64,000 nucleotides of DNA from Telmatactis stephensoni (GCA_029948255.1 JALIZF010001912.1:1364001-1428000), one strand, 5' to 3'; shown: positions 10,061 to 20,740, numbered from the stretch's first letter. Notes: generated by a model from the letters alone, not told the origin. Translations and numbers: made by a program.

Positions 10061-10518
10061 ATATTTCACGTACGGGGCAACACTCTTTCACAAGCACAGC
10101 TGCCACAGGCTTCCCAGTCTGATTATCTGTGGATTATGTCTAGTAACGGTCATTTCCAGGTTGAAAGCCAAATATACCCTGTTATATAGAAATGCTCTCA
10201 AAATGACTGATTTTTTCAAACATCATGGCAAATATTGAGTTCAAAAATAAAGATTAATGCTTATTTAAGTCTCGGAACTAAGGGATAGCTTGTTACCTCT
10301 TTCCCTCATCCCTCTCTTCCCTCACCCCTATTTGCGTTCTGGTGTACGTCGATCAGGTGGCACATACAGCACAATCGGAGAACAGTGAAAACGATCGACT
10401 GGTTATCACTATCGAAGCAAGACAACGCCAAGCTCGTGCTTTCACTTGTAAAAGTAGCGACGCAGGCATACACGCTAGCGCAAAAAAAAGGAAGGAAGGT
10501 TTTATTTTTCTTACGCGG

Positions 10519-10721
10519 GCTTGCGTCGTCTTGCGTCGTCTTTTCTTGTCTTTCGTCGTCTTGCGTTGTCTTGCTTCGTCTTTCGTCGTCTTTCGTTGTC
10601 TTTCGTTGCCTTGCGTTGTCTTGCGTCGTCTTTCGTTGTCTTGCGTCGTCTTGCATGCGTTGTGTTGAGTCATCGTGCGTGGTCTTGCGTGGTTTTCCGT
10701 TGTCTTGCGTCGTCTTGCGTC
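10519..10721. repeat. 10-bp minisatellite (CTTGCGTCGT), copy 1
   Basis: About 20 tandem copies of CTTGCGTCGT / CTTTCGTTGT. A short related stretch in the opposite sense (AAGCAAGACAACGCCAAGC) lies at 10416-10434, so the array may be the subterminal repeat of a non-autonomous element that ends near TTAGCGTGAACCAGGCAT. The many overlapping open frames are composition artefacts. Copy 2 is at 34141-34336. Confidence 0.75.
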
Positions 10722-10739
10722 GTTAGCGTGAACCAGGCA

Positions 10740-11330
10740 TTATGTCGTGTTTTATCCCACACCATAGGAAATGTAGCCAATCAGAAAGCAGGAAAGCCGT
10801 TGTATATTCGGCGGTATTCAACTGTCTCATCCCATGAGACATATTGCCATTATTTGCTGTATTTTCTATGTTGTGGGCTTAGTGTAGGATAAAATAATTG
10901 TATGTATTTGCTACCTGACGCATCAAATCAAAGCGATTTGAATTCATGCTACGGGGACAAATTCTAATGTAAGTCAGGAATTTTGTAAGAAATGATTTCC
11001 AATTTTATTATTCAAATGGGTATTTAAAAGTAAATAAAAATATTATCACTTGCGAGAAAAAACGTCCTGATATTCGAAAAGATAAAAGGAAAAAAGGAAA
11101 AAAAAGAAAGAAATTTGGAATGTCTAAGAAATGCACCCCACAGGAACAATGCAGTGAGATATATGAATAATTATAATTAAAAATAAAAAATGAATATGAA
11201 ATTTATCAGAAAAAATATTAAAAACACCAAACATTTAAAAACAAGTTCAAAAAGATGTAATTTTAACTTAAAGCTTGGGAAAGAAACGGAAAAACGAAGA
11301 AAAAAAGAAGTCAGAAAAGAACCCGGCGTC
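10740..11330. other. AT-rich intergenic stretch
   Basis: No gene, RNA or clear repeat boundary is seen. It includes A-rich runs at 11080-11115 and 11180-11310 that create Phe-rich frames on the opposite strand. The copy 2 counterpart is about 34340-34870. Confidence 0.5.
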
Positions 11331-11635
11331 GACGAGGATCGAACCTGTAACCCCTTAAAGAGCACCCCCCGGAAATAAAATAACAGACTGAATGAATAAC
11401 TGTAAAAAGAAAAAAAGAAAATGAAATTTTGGGACGATTCTCCCGAGACATTCTGAGAAGCTGAGACATCGAATCGACTTACGTTACGGATGAAGATTTC
11501 GGCCCCATCCACGCTATCCCGGTGCTAAATATTACAGTTATCTTAGCCCGAAGGCCAGGGAGGGAGACGATATCCAGACCCTAATCCATACCTTTAGATA
11601 TCACCTTAGACCGCTGCGCTACTTAGACACTTAAT
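11331..11635 (-). repeat. tRNA-like promoter boxes, possible SINE remnant, copy 1
   Basis: On the minus strand an A-box-like TAGCGCAGCGGTCTAAGG lies near 11607-11625 and a B-box-like GGTTCGATCC near 11335-11344. They are about 270 bp apart, too far for a single tRNA. Either two tRNA-derived fragments lie side by side or one SINE was split by an insertion. The copy 2 counterpart is 34870-35175. Confidence 0.35.
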
Positions 11636-12033
11636 ATATTTAAGGACTAATTGGGGTAGTCTATTCGGCGAAGTTTCATTGTAATGCTAATACTCCCCAG
11701 GGAAAGAAATGAACCAATCAGAGTCCAGCTATCAAAAAATAGCTGTTTTGTAAATAAATAGAAAGAGAAAATAAAAGAATAAGTTTTCAGGAACATCGAG
11801 CTTGTCTGCATTGTTTTACTCCATTGATTTGTCCCAATTCCCCAGTGAGATAGAAGAACCAATCAAAATCTAGTCGATTGAAGAGGGATCAATAAATGTC
11901 CATGATTATTTTAAGTACAGCAAGCTTCAAGCCGTTACGTACGCTATTACTTATGGATTTTTATTTCCCTTCCAAAGTGAAATGATCGGCCTCATTGAAG
12001 ATGTTCAGTTGGAATCCACGTTTCTTATTTCAG

Positions 12034-12074
12034 GAATATCCCTAGAGCTTAATCAGATTAAAACATCAGCAAAG
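12034..12074 (+). other. Possible untranslated micro-exon, copy 1
   Basis: A good acceptor (TTTCTTATTTCAG) precedes and a consensus donor (AAAG then GTAAGT) follows a 41-nt segment. In copy 2 (35579-35621) both sites are intact but the segment is 43 nt, so a coding frame is not conserved. It could be a non-coding exon or chance. Confidence 0.2.
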
Positions 12075-12600
12075 GTAAGTTCTTTTATAAGTTAAGGTGA
12101 TTTAAAATTTGGATTGATACTTTTAGCTCATCGTTTTAAAACAAAGTTCGTAGTTTATTAGATAAAGTTCGTAGTTGTTTACATGTACGCGTTTGTTCTT
12201 CAATATTAACACCAAATTTGTTAGTTACATTGTCGATTTGAGTTTAATTGTGTAAGTAGACGAGAAATTAAATTATTAACTGATCTCGTCAAAATGTATC
12301 CCCGAAAACTCCACAGAGAATCTCGTAATGCAGAATGCCAAACTCGCGCAAGTTTTTATATTGTCGTATTCAAAATATTGGGAAATGTCATTTCTGCCTA
12401 GAAACTTAATAACACAAAAAAGTAAACTTTTTAAATCTTTCATAGTGCTTTCATTACATGATGAAATCTTTCAAGTCAGTTCACTGCTCTGCCTGACGAA
12501 TTATCCTATACATAGTCTCATGCGACCTGCGCTGGGGCTATTGTTAATGGGGCTTGTTGCTTAATTTGTAGAAACCCAGAACACAAAATGTTATTTTCCC
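12075..12600. other. Intergenic stretch, nothing recognised
   Basis: AT-rich DNA present in both duplication copies (35622-36120 in copy 2). No conserved coding frame, RNA gene or repeat boundary is visible. Confidence 0.5.
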
Positions 12601-12831
12601 TGTAGCTTGTAACATTGTACACAACATGCATCGTGCGTGTGTCCGACCCTGCAACAGGTGCGCGCAACAGTTAGAGAAGTAGAAACGAGTTCTTTTTCTG
12701 AAGCCATACCAACGTTTTGCACAACTGCAGAAGTACAACATATATTTATGTTTATCTGTACAGCTTAATGGAAGTCTCTAAATTAGAAATTAAAATTAAA
12801 CATATAAAACTAGTTCGACATGCCTTGGTTT

Positions 12832-13345
12832 CCAAACAAACAAACACTGCGACGTAGGTGTTGATGTGCATGGGTAGGCATTCTCTTGGCACTGCCAATC
12901 GTCAAAGGCCCGTGCAGCATATATAGTCGACCGACACCGAAGGCGAAGGTTGGCGAAGAAGGCGTAGGTTGTCGTTGGCGAAGGATGGACACACTCTTGC
13001 GTAAGGGACTTGATTAATTAGCTGAGTTGAGATCCTTGGTGAGGCGCGTCGGCATATTATACATCGATGTGTTAGCTGCCTCACAACTCTGCGGGCCCCG
13101 ATAATGTGAAAACGCTCTTGAAGCGATCCCAATAAAGCTCAATAACATCTTAGGTCCTGCATGACACAGGCCTTTGTGTTCCTGTTGAATGATGAATGAG
13201 GCTAGATGATCTTTACCTTTGATTATCAGTGGATGTCTTGTTTTTAAGTGAAGACTTGATTGTGAGATTCTTCCGCCAACCATGAGGAGGCCATCCGAAT
13301 CCAAGAACCGGTTGAATGGTTGAAGCGAGTCACCTTTGCTGAGCT
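12832..13345 (-). mobile_element. BEL/Pao integrase-region fragment
   Basis: The minus strand encodes a degenerate piece of BEL/Pao pol: LDSDGLLMV and GRISQSS (about 13300-13240), then a zinc-binding region with HPLIIKGKDHLASF and HAGPK (about 13235-13130), then a broken start of the integrase core down to about 12832. It is close to, but diverged from, the fragment at 22510-22870 and 23060-23130. It lies just outside the right edge of duplication copy 1. Confidence 0.75.
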
Positions 13346-13957
13346 GTTTACTGCTTGTGTTTCAGCTATGTGTAGCTCATCTACTGCCAGCGGGGTATCC
13401 TTACAGAGGTTTTGTCGATTAACAATACAAAACACCCATGCGATGACTTTAACTAGGCGACTAGGCGTGTACAGTTAGAATGTCTTTGAATGTCAATGAT
13501 GACTGGGCTGGTCTCGACAGTGGCGTAGTTACCTATACGCAAATACGCACGTGCGTAACTCTGCCGTTAGAAAATAGAATATAAACTAAAAAGCAGAACA
13601 GAGCTGCAGAGCACAAAGAACAGAATACATGGATCTAAAACAGAGCAGAACTCCAGAACAGAAAGTTGGAACATATCATAGCTGTCGTCAATGTTGAAGG
13701 TGTTCATTGAGAATTCATTGACAAAGGTGTTCATTGAAAACTTTCTGGCTATACTCCACTGCAGTATGCGAGGTGACTTCTCTCTATGACTTACGCTGAA
13801 TTGTATTAATGTTGACGCCAGAGTTAACTCTCTAAAAGACGCCCCTAGAAGGCTATCCGCACTAAAGTAAAGCAACCATATTTAACGTCGATAACTCGTA
13901 ACAGCAATTCAACTGACAAACCTGAGGTCGACGATGCGCTCATTTTACTCCCCTCTC
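13346..13957. other. Intergenic stretch, nothing recognised
   Basis: No supportable gene. Open frames on the minus strand at 13567-13875 lack family features and are not repeated elsewhere in the window. Confidence 0.5.
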
Positions 13958-14110
13958 TCCATCAGTGCTCCGTTTTAAGGGTATTTAATAATTAAAGCTA
14001 CACAGATTGGAAAGAAGTCGAAACAAGAATGTGAGGTCTGGCTGGGGATCGAACTCGGGACCTCTCGCACCGAAGGCCGCGCACTAACCAACTGTGCCAT
14101 CCTTGCTCCT
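13958..14110 (-). mobile_element. tRNA-derived SINE (member 1)
   Basis: Read on the minus strand the 5' end is tRNA-like: GGAGCAAGGATGGCACAGTT with an A box (TGGCACAGTTGG, 14088-14099) and a B box (GTTCGATCC, 14046-14054) at tRNA spacing. It is followed by about 65 bp of non-tRNA body ending at CCCTTAAAACGGAGCACTGA. The same head and body occur at 40161-40306, which shows it is a dispersed SINE and not a single tRNA gene. Confidence 0.8.
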
Positions 14111-14498
14111 TGAGGTTAGAAAAGAGCACAATAGAATAATATCAGACATGCAATTTAAATATTCAGGATGTTGCTTGATCAAAAATGGTTTGCGAATTAT
14201 ATACGTCCAGTTCTATTTCTATTTATAAAATATAATAAACGCCTCTTATTTTTAAAACGCCCCCAGTGATAGTAAAATAAAAGTTTAACAGACGCCCTGG
14301 GCGTTAATAAGATTAATTACGGCATTATATAGTCATTTCGCTTTAACGCAATCTTCAATACCGGAACTCAGAACTATGAATATATCTAATGACGACACTG
14401 TGTAGTTTATTATTGATTTTAAAAAGTCAAGTAGTGTGATCTTTCATTTCTTCCTCCGCCCAATAACCGCAGACCTCCAGCAACCCACGCTAAGTAGT
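14111..14498. other. Intergenic stretch, nothing recognised
   Basis: AT-rich; no gene or clear repeat, apart from the gradual start of satellite-like sequence near 14490. Confidence 0.5.
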
Positions 14499-16199
14499 GT
14501 CTCATAAACCACTTTGTTGAAACGATACTGTTAGTTAAAAGATTTCTTGCGAATTGGTAGGTGCATTTTTTTGTCCGTTTGTTTTTGCTTTTGTTTCTAA
14601 GTTGTTTTCAAAGAGTAGTACTCTTTGTCTGTTTGTTTTTGCTTCTTTGAATTCAGATCAGAATGTTCAAATGTGTCGCTAACTTGATTTACTCAATGGA
14701 AATTCTTGCTCATTTCGTCTGATAGGATGTTAGCATTAGAACTGTAGGAGTTACGTACCCTCCCCCTCCCCCTCCCCCTCCCCCCACCCATGACGTCATT
14801 TTGTTATGACGCATTTTGTTATGACGCATTTTCAACAGTTTGTCTTCCCGGCTTTCTGTTAAACCCATCGGAAGTCAGAACTAAATATCTTCATGTGACG
14901 TCACTATATTATTTGTTGTTTAATTTTATAAAGGCAAGTAGTGTCTTATAAATCGCAGTTCTTAAACGATACTGTTAGTTGAAAGATTTATTTTTGAAGA
15001 ATTACGAATTACTGCTCGAATTGGTAATTGCGAATTGGTAGGTGCAATTTTTTTTTTTTTTTTTTTTGTCCGTTTGTTTCTGCTTTTGTTTATAAGTTGT
15101 TTTACCTTTTTTTGTTTGCTTTTTTGAATTCATTGCACATTTTCATTATTATAATAATCACGTATGAATGCATGGGGAATGTTCAAATGTGTCGCTAACT
15201 TGATTTACTCAATGGAAATTCTTGCTCATTTCGTCTGATAGGATGTTAGCATTAGAACTGTAGGAGTTACGTACCCTCCCCCTCCCCCTCCCCCCACCCA
15301 TGACGTCATTTTGTTATGACGCATTTTATTATGACGCATTTTCAACAGTTTGTCTTCCCTGCTTTCTGTTAAACCCATCGGAAGTCAGAACTAAATATCT
15401 TCATGTGACGTCACTATATTATTTGTTGTTTAATTTTATAAAGGCAAGTAGTGTCTTATAAATCGCAGTTCTTAAACGATACTGTTAGTTGAAAGATTTA
15501 TTTTTGAAGAATTACGAATTACTGCTCGAATTGGTAATTGCGAATTGGTAGGTGCAATTTTTTTTTTTTTTTTTTTTTTGTCCGTTTGTTTCTGCTTTTG
15601 TTTATAAGTTGTTTTACCTTTTTTTGTTTGCTTTTTTGAATTCATTGCACATTTTCATTATTATAATAATCACGTATGAATGCATGGGGAATGTTCAAAT
15701 GTGTCGCTAACTTGATTTACTCAATGGAAATTCTTGCTCATTTCGTCTGATAGGATGTTAGCATTAGAACTGTAGGAGTTACGTACCCTCCCCCTCCCCC
15801 TCCCCCCACCCATGACGTCATTTTGTTATGACGCATTTTATTATGACGCATTTTCAACAGTTTGTCTTCCCGGCTTTCTGTTAAACCCATCGGAAGTCAG
15901 AACTAAATATCTTCATGTGACGTCACTATATTATTTGTTGTTTAATTTTATAAAGGCAAGTAGTGTCTTATAAATCGCAGTTCTTAAACGATACTGTTAG
16001 TTGAAAGATTTATTTTTGAAGAATTACGAATTACTGCTCGAATTGGTAATTGCGAATTGGTAGGTGCAATTTTTTTTTTTTTTTTTGTCCGTTTGTTTCT
16101 GCTTTTGTTTATAAGTTGTTTTACCTTTTTTTGTTTGCTTTTTTGAATTCATTGCACATTTTCATTATTATAATAATCACGTATGAATGCATGGGGAAT
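14499..16199. repeat. Satellite: three ~510-bp tandem units plus a diverged partial unit
   Basis: Units run 14664-15180, 15181-15692 and 15693-16199 (517, 512 and 507 bp), starting GTTCAAATGTGTCGCTAACT and ending GAATGCATGGGGAAT. A shortened, diverged unit precedes at 14499-14663. Units differ mainly in a CCCCCT tract and a poly-T tract. Each contains two perfect TGACGTCA sites: 14791, 14896, 15301, 15406, 15813 and 15918. A fragment sharing CGAATTGGTAGGTGCAATTT occurs at about 49380-49430. The array ends about 1.8 kb before receptor 2. Confidence 0.95.
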
Positions 16200-16229
16200 G
16201 TACCTATATATGCGGTGTACGGACATAAC

Positions 16230-16330
16230 AGATTCACGAGCCAATTAGTACCGTACATAGGCCGGTTACGAGCCAATCAGAAACCGTACAGACCCTTCCA
16301 TTTGCGTCTCTTTAACGCTCTATAAAGTAG
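16230..16330 (+). promoter_or_regulatory. Candidate promoter of receptor gene 2
   Basis: Two GAGCCAAT boxes (about 16237 and 16269) are followed by ACCGTACAGACCC and a TATA-like CTCTATAAAG (about 16317). The last two words also occur upstream of receptors 1 and 3. The distance to the start codon (about 1.7 kb) would need an untranslated exon and an intron. No transcript evidence is available. Confidence 0.35.
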
Positions 16331-17026
16331 TGCATTTAATTGCAGTTGGCAGAAGTTTCCCTGTATTTTTTCCACGAGTAACTCATTTGAAATGAGTTCA
16401 TGCATTCGACGGTATAGAGGACACTGTACGTTAAAGGGGGACGACGATCAAAATCGGTTAAAATTGGAAATGGATTATTCCTAGTTGAAGTAACTCAGTG
16501 ATAATAATAAATGCATATGAAGAATTAGTTTCCCAAAAGTTCTGCATTTTAAGCTCATTATCACCGAGAAATTTTAATTTAAAAGCCAAGAAAACAATAG
16601 ATTTGAGTAAATGGCGTCATTTACTCACAATTTAGATGCTAATATACTTGATAATTTTGATCTGTCTCTTTTGAACATAAATAAAATATGTTGCTGTGTG
16701 ATTATAGGAGCCATATAGATAAGTTCAAGCGAGTTTCAAGTCATTTTCAAATTTCATCGTCGTCCCACTTTAAAATATTTTTGTTGCTGTCTGACCGAAA
16801 CTTGAGAAATATCACATGCATCAATTCTTCGAAGTTTTCTGTGAGAAAAACACTCTTGAATAGTAAAAGGCTATATTTTAACTAAGTAGTTGATTTTGAT
16901 TGTTGTTGTTGTTGTTGTAGTTATTGTCGTCATCGTCGTCGTTGTTGTTAGATTATAATTGTAGCTTTAATTCTCCATGCCCACTGATATATGGTACCAT
17001 ATAGCAATTTTGTCGGCCAGATGGTT
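16331..17026. other. Receptor 2 upstream DNA
   Basis: No gene. It contains a stretch weakly similar to the region upstream of receptor 1 (TTAAAATTGGAAATGG near 16460) and a GTT/GTC triplet repeat at about 16899-16950. Confidence 0.5.
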
Positions 17027-17030
17027 TTAA

Positions 17031-17618
17031 GGTGTTATCCTATTGTTTTTACTGCCCGGCACACTAAGATTTTTTGAACGCACGGCTTTTACAGTAACTT
17101 TATCTTGCTCCCACCAAAAATCAGCCTTAGACTAAAGTTTTATATCAAGTGCGTCAGTTTACTGGGGTACGGGATGCCATAGCAACAATAAACAAGAAGC
17201 ATTGAAATCCCTTTATAATATTAATAAATGCTGAGCTCTTTTTATGAGATCCGGAAAATCCAATTGCATTTTGCACTTGGTGTCTGATAAAATACAGTTT
17301 CACTTGATGAATCTACAAACAACATCCCCAAGGAACATTTTCATTGATTCATTGTAACGCAGTAAAATTTAACGCGTATCCTAATCAGGGCCGTAACCGG
17401 GGGGTGCACTGGGTACCCGTATCGCTTATCTATAATCGCGTTTGAGAAAGGTAAGGCTCCGCCTGGTTACGGCCCTACTAATAAAACGTACATGATACTA
17501 AACTTCAGACCAACGGTGATTCTTGTGATAGCCTTTTTCAGTTCGATCGAGCAAGAAAAAGTTATTGTAAAAGCCGTTCAAAAATCTTAATGTGTCAGTA
17601 AAAAAGTGCGCTAACACC
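17031..17618. mobile_element. TTAA-flanked TIR element, non-autonomous
   Basis: A 588-bp element begins GGTGTTATCC and ends GCTAACACC, directly flanked on each side by TTAA (17027-17030 and 17619-17622). The inverted ends extend about 85 bp with mismatches (shared AAGATTTTT, GGCTTTTACA, TATCTTGCTC-type words). TTAA target duplications are typical of piggyBac and Kolobok elements. It has no transposase. A smaller 89-bp element with ends AGGGCCGTAACC and GGTTACGGCCCT is nested at 17387-17475. Confidence 0.8.
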
Positions 17619-17990
17619 TTAAACTACTCTGACTATCTTTGCATAAAAATGTCGAGTGTTTTTCACGAGCTTTATGAATTTTCATTTGAGGAATTTCTCT
17701 ATTCTAGGCACAGAGTACAAAAAACGTTTTGTGACAGAAATCATTTTTGCGTGTTTGCGCAAAACTAAGCTACAATCAAACACCGGGTTCAAAAATGATC
17801 TAACAAAATTCCAAAGCTGCAGTCAAACCAAGGCGGGACCGAATCTTAGTAGTATGAGTGCATAGATGTAAAAACTTTTCAAGGGAATTTTTATATATTT
17901 TACTTTTTTTATATATTTTTATATATGATAGAACAAGACTGAAGGAATCCTTGTAATAAAGAAAAGCCAAGAAAAGCCAGATCCTTAGTC

Positions 17991-19145
17991 ATGAATAACA
18001 CAGCACATCCACCAACACAAGATCTCACTGAATTTTATATCAACGAGAAGATTAGGCTGACTCTTATGGTCGTGTCAGTGGTAGCAGGTTTGGTAGGAAA
18101 TGCACTGGTCGTCTTCATTATTTTTACCAAAAAAACATACAGAACGAACGATGACATTTTTCTCTTAAATCTAGCATGTGCTGATTTTATAAACATCGCT
18201 TTGGACACCGGTAGGTTTGTAGTCAAACTCAGCTATCTTCGGGATGATGACGGCCATCCGCCGGATAAAACTCTTATGTGGTGTAAGATATTCTGGCCAT
18301 TGTTGTCAGTGCCGTTTTCAGCAGGGGTTTACACCATCACTGCCATGTCCATACACAGATGTTGGGTTATCCTCAATCCTTTCAAGCAAAAGATAAGACG
18401 ACTTTGGATCACTCTGATTGTCCTAAGTACGTGGGTTATCCCTGTTATCATCTATCTTCCTGTTAGCATCACATCAGTCAACAAAGGTTGGGGATGTAAC
18501 AAAGTAGGATGGTCCAAGCTAGCTACAAAAGCCTTCTCTATTTTCACGCTGATAATTCAGTACCCACTACCTCTGCTCGTGATCATGATTGCCTACCTCA
18601 AAATTGGTATTTATCTGAGAAGAACCAGAGTTCCAGAACATGAGAGTGTTGTTTACAAGGGTACGACGCGTACTCGTCCAGGAGATGAATCTCGAAAAGA
18701 CAGCATCACCATGGCCAAGACGGTTGGTGCTATTGTTCTCCTGTTTCTTGTGCTGTTAATCCCATTACAAATATCCAAAGTGGCTTTCTATTTTGGAATC
18801 ATGAAAACCTGGGTCTATGCCTTGTGGGACTACGGAGACGTACTAGCATCCCTTCACAGTGCCATAAACCCGTATCTCTACACCATCCGTACGCCGTACT
18901 ATCGCAAACGCATTTTATCGTGGTTTAGAAGAAAAAGGAGTATCAGATCATCAAGGCCATATATTTCTCCAGCGCAAGTAGAACTCAAGGAACACAAGGC
19001 TGAACCCGTAGTTATTTGCCACACCAACGAGGTCCAACTGGATGGAATAAATGCTACTGAAAGTGCAAAAGATGGGAAACCAAAAGAACAAGAACAAAAA
19101 CAAGAAAAGGACTCGAATGTCCATGGTTATGACATCAAGCTTTAA
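17991..19145 (+). CDS. Class A G-protein-coupled receptor, receptor gene 2
   Basis: A 384-residue single-exon paralogue of receptor 1. The seven helices align throughout: C98 and C169 for the disulfide, HRC at 122-124 instead of DRY, TM6 with LLIP and no tryptophan, and NPYLY at 294-298. The tail ends in DIKL. Differences cluster in places that could alter ligand or partner choice: extracellular loop 2 is GWGCNKVGW (like receptor 4, unlike GWLCLKKGW of 1 and 3), the TM6/loop 3 edge is QISKVAFYFG, and the middle of the C-tail is replaced by a different sequence with ELKEHKAEP. Only N2 is a sequon at the N-terminus because the next residues are TA. The DNA just upstream (CAAGACTGAAGGAATCCTTG) matches receptors 1 and 3, while the last bases before ATG (GCCAGATCCTTAGTC) match receptor 4. 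Confidence 0.95.
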   Translation: MNNTAHPPTQDLTEFYINEKIRLTLMVVSVVAGLVGNALVVFIIFTKKTYRTNDDIFLLNLACADFINIALDTGRFVVKLSYLRDDDGHPPDKTLMWCKIFWPLLSVPFSAGVYTITAMSIHRCWVILNPFKQKIRRLWITLIVLSTWVIPVIIYLPVSITSVNKGWGCNKVGWSKLATKAFSIFTLIIQYPLPLLVIMIAYLKIGIYLRRTRVPEHESVVYKGTTRTRPGDESRKDSITMAKTVGAIVLLFLVLLIPLQISKVAFYFGIMKTWVYALWDYGDVLASLHSAINPYLYTIRTPYYRKRILSWFRRKRSIRSSRPYISPAQVELKEHKAEPVVICHTNEVQLDGINATESAKDGKPKEQEQKQEKDSNVHGYDIKL

Positions 19146-19430
19146 ACATGACTAAAAACGTGAGCACTGTAGGAAGGTTGCGTGCAATAATGAACGCATC
19201 CATGGCCACAAGATCAATCCCCAATCAATGCAAAATAACTTTGCGCTAGCCTTAACTTGTGAAACTTGCACTTATACAACTGCACATCCACTAGTTGTTG
19301 CTCCATTTAGCCACGACCATGCATTAAGTAAACTGTGGTGGACTATATGACGCTGTATAGATGTGGTCGTGTAATTAAGCAATAGTTGAAGCAGTGGTAA
19401 TAACAGCAGAACAAGAAGTATGAATAGTAA
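19146..19430. other. Receptor 2 3' flank shared with receptors 1 and 4
   Basis: Words such as CATCCACTAGTTGTTG and TAAGTAAACTGTGG are common to the flanks of the paralogues. The segment AACAGCAGAACAAGAAGTAT near 19400 is the empty site for the small element at 6876-7012. No gene is seen. Confidence 0.6.
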
Positions 19431-19821
19431 TGGTAGGAGTACCAGTTGTGTAGTGGTAGTGGTCATTGTAGTGATATTGGTAGGGGTGGTAGTAGTTTAT
19501 TTGTAGTATAGTATCAGCGGTAACGATAGTGGTAGAGGTGTCTGGTGTTGTTGTAGTTTTAGTAGTGGTGGTAATGGTAACTATCATATGACCCGTATTT
19601 CTCTGCTCACGCGCTCTTAATAAAACCTTCAGAAAAGATGACGTGGTCGCGGCCGTACGACTTTGCTCGAGCGGGCCGTAAAAATCCGTACGGCTCTGCT
19701 CGTTTCCACGCGCTATATTTCTATTTGTATTGGAGAGTATTTTTAGCACTTTTTATAACAACAACAACAACAACAAAACAACAACAACAACAACAACAAA
19801 TCAGGTCATATGATAAAATGT

Positions 19822-19928
19822 TTATTGACTGAGTTAGGTTGGGCCAGACGAGAAAATATTTCGCTCTTGGTCGTTTGTACGGACCTCTCTACGCTCGGTC
19901 CATACAGCAAAACCTCGAGCCAAATATG

Positions 19929-19960
<32 letters not shown>
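19822..19960. mobile_element. Inverted-repeat element with TTATTGACTGAG ends (member 1)
   Basis: Begins TTATTGACTGAGTTAGG and ends with the complementary CTCAGTCAATAAG; inverted similarity continues through GGGCC and AAATATTTCGCTC. A relative with the same ends lies at 58087-58199. No target duplication was resolved. Confidence 0.65.
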
Positions 19961-19968
<8 letters not shown>

Positions 19969-20041
19969 ATTGGTAAAAGTGGTGTTGGTATTGATTAGTA
20001 GCGTTGGTAGTGGTAGCTACATTGGTAGAGGTGGTGTTGTT

Positions 20042-20250
20042 GCATATCAAACATACCTCTATAAAAATGTGTCGTTCGCATGGCCATGAAGTCTATTCCA
20101 TATTTGGGCAGGCATTACCTTATTTGGAAGTCACGTCGATTTGTTTCTGTTGATTTTCTTGTAATTTGGAGCATCAAACAGTCAAAATTCCATCAAAACT
20201 TGCAGATATTGTAGCGAGACACACCACATTGTCCATGCTTGATATGGTAT
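20042..20250. mobile_element. Short insertion in the GGTAGT repeat, probable element
   Basis: This segment breaks the GGTAGT run. It starts CATATCAAACATACC, ends CTTGATATG, and shares CCATATTTGGGCA...TACCTTAT with the reverse complement of 3886-4090. Target duplication is unclear. Confidence 0.5.
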
Positions 20251-20740
20251 TGGTAGTCTTAGTAGTGGTGGTAATGGTAGCTATATTGCAGAGGTGTTGT
20301 TGGTAGTATTGATAGTCATCGTAGTTATGGTAGTTATATTGGTAGAGGTGTTGTTGGTATTGGTTGTCTATTTGCAGTGGTGGTAGTGGTAGCTATATTG
20401 GTAGAGGTGTTGTTGGTAGTATTGATAGTCATCGTAGTTACGGTAGTTCTATTGGTAGAGGTGTTGTTGGTATTGGTTGTCTATTTGCAGTGGTGGTAGT
20501 GGTAGGGGTTGGGTGTACTAGTGGTACTAGGAAATTGTAGTAGTGGTAGTGAATGGTGATGGGAGTAGTACTAGTGGCAGTGATGGTGGTAGCATTTGTA
20601 GCTGTGGTGTGGTAGTGTTAGTAGTGATAGTACTGAATAGTATTGTAATAGCAGTATTATAGCTATAGTTGTTATGGTCGTTATATTATTAGTGTTTGCG
20701 GTAGTGATATATAGGTGTGTGTTAGTGGTAGAGATAGAGA

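Larger units (their letters stand above)
1..12739. repeat. Segmental duplication, copy 1 (contains receptor gene 1)
   Basis: This block is repeated in direct orientation at 22933-36264 with near identity over most of its length. It carries the same BEL/Pao debris, LINE fragment, receptor, hairpin elements and tandem arrays in the same order. It already matches at base 1, so the left end probably lies outside the window. The right end is where the copies part, just after GCAGAAGTACAAC at 12739. Against copy 2 it lacks the small element at 24032-24411 and about 321 bp near 9610. The copies could be a true recent tandem duplication or two haplotypes wrongly joined in assembly; the differing indels and different right flanks argue against a simple repeated read block. 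Confidence 0.9.
19431..20740. repeat. GGTAGT/GGTGGT-rich degenerate repeat with insertions
   Basis: Long runs of imperfect GGTAGTGGT, TTGGTAGAGGTG and similar words at 19431-19580, 19975-20042 and 20250-20720, with a local tandem duplication of about 113 bp near 20290-20500. The runs are broken by an (AAC)n tract (about 19757-19799), an inverted-repeat element (19822-19960) and an insertion (20042-20250). Thr-rich frames on the minus strand are artefacts. Similar GT-rich runs follow receptors 1, 3 and 4. Confidence 0.75.

Noticed and set aside
9853..10240. Thr/Gln-rich repeat proteins and a CRISPR-like array
   Set aside because: The 20-bp period is tandem without spacers and shifts frame each unit; the host context is eukaryotic.
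10306..10892. Overlapping open frames over the CTTGCGTCGT array
   Set aside because: A 10-bp minisatellite leaves several frames open on both strands; no domain features.
11177..11512. Phe-rich membrane-like protein on the minus strand
   Set aside because: It results from A-rich sequence; the frame is broken in duplication copy 2.
14030..14112. Functional tRNA gene on the minus strand
   Set aside because: The A and B boxes are present, but the sequence continues into a body shared with 40161-40306, and a complete cloverleaf with a matching acceptor stem is not supported.
19272..19749. Thr-rich and Leu-rich proteins on the minus strand
   Set aside because: They are antisense to the GGTAGT repeat.
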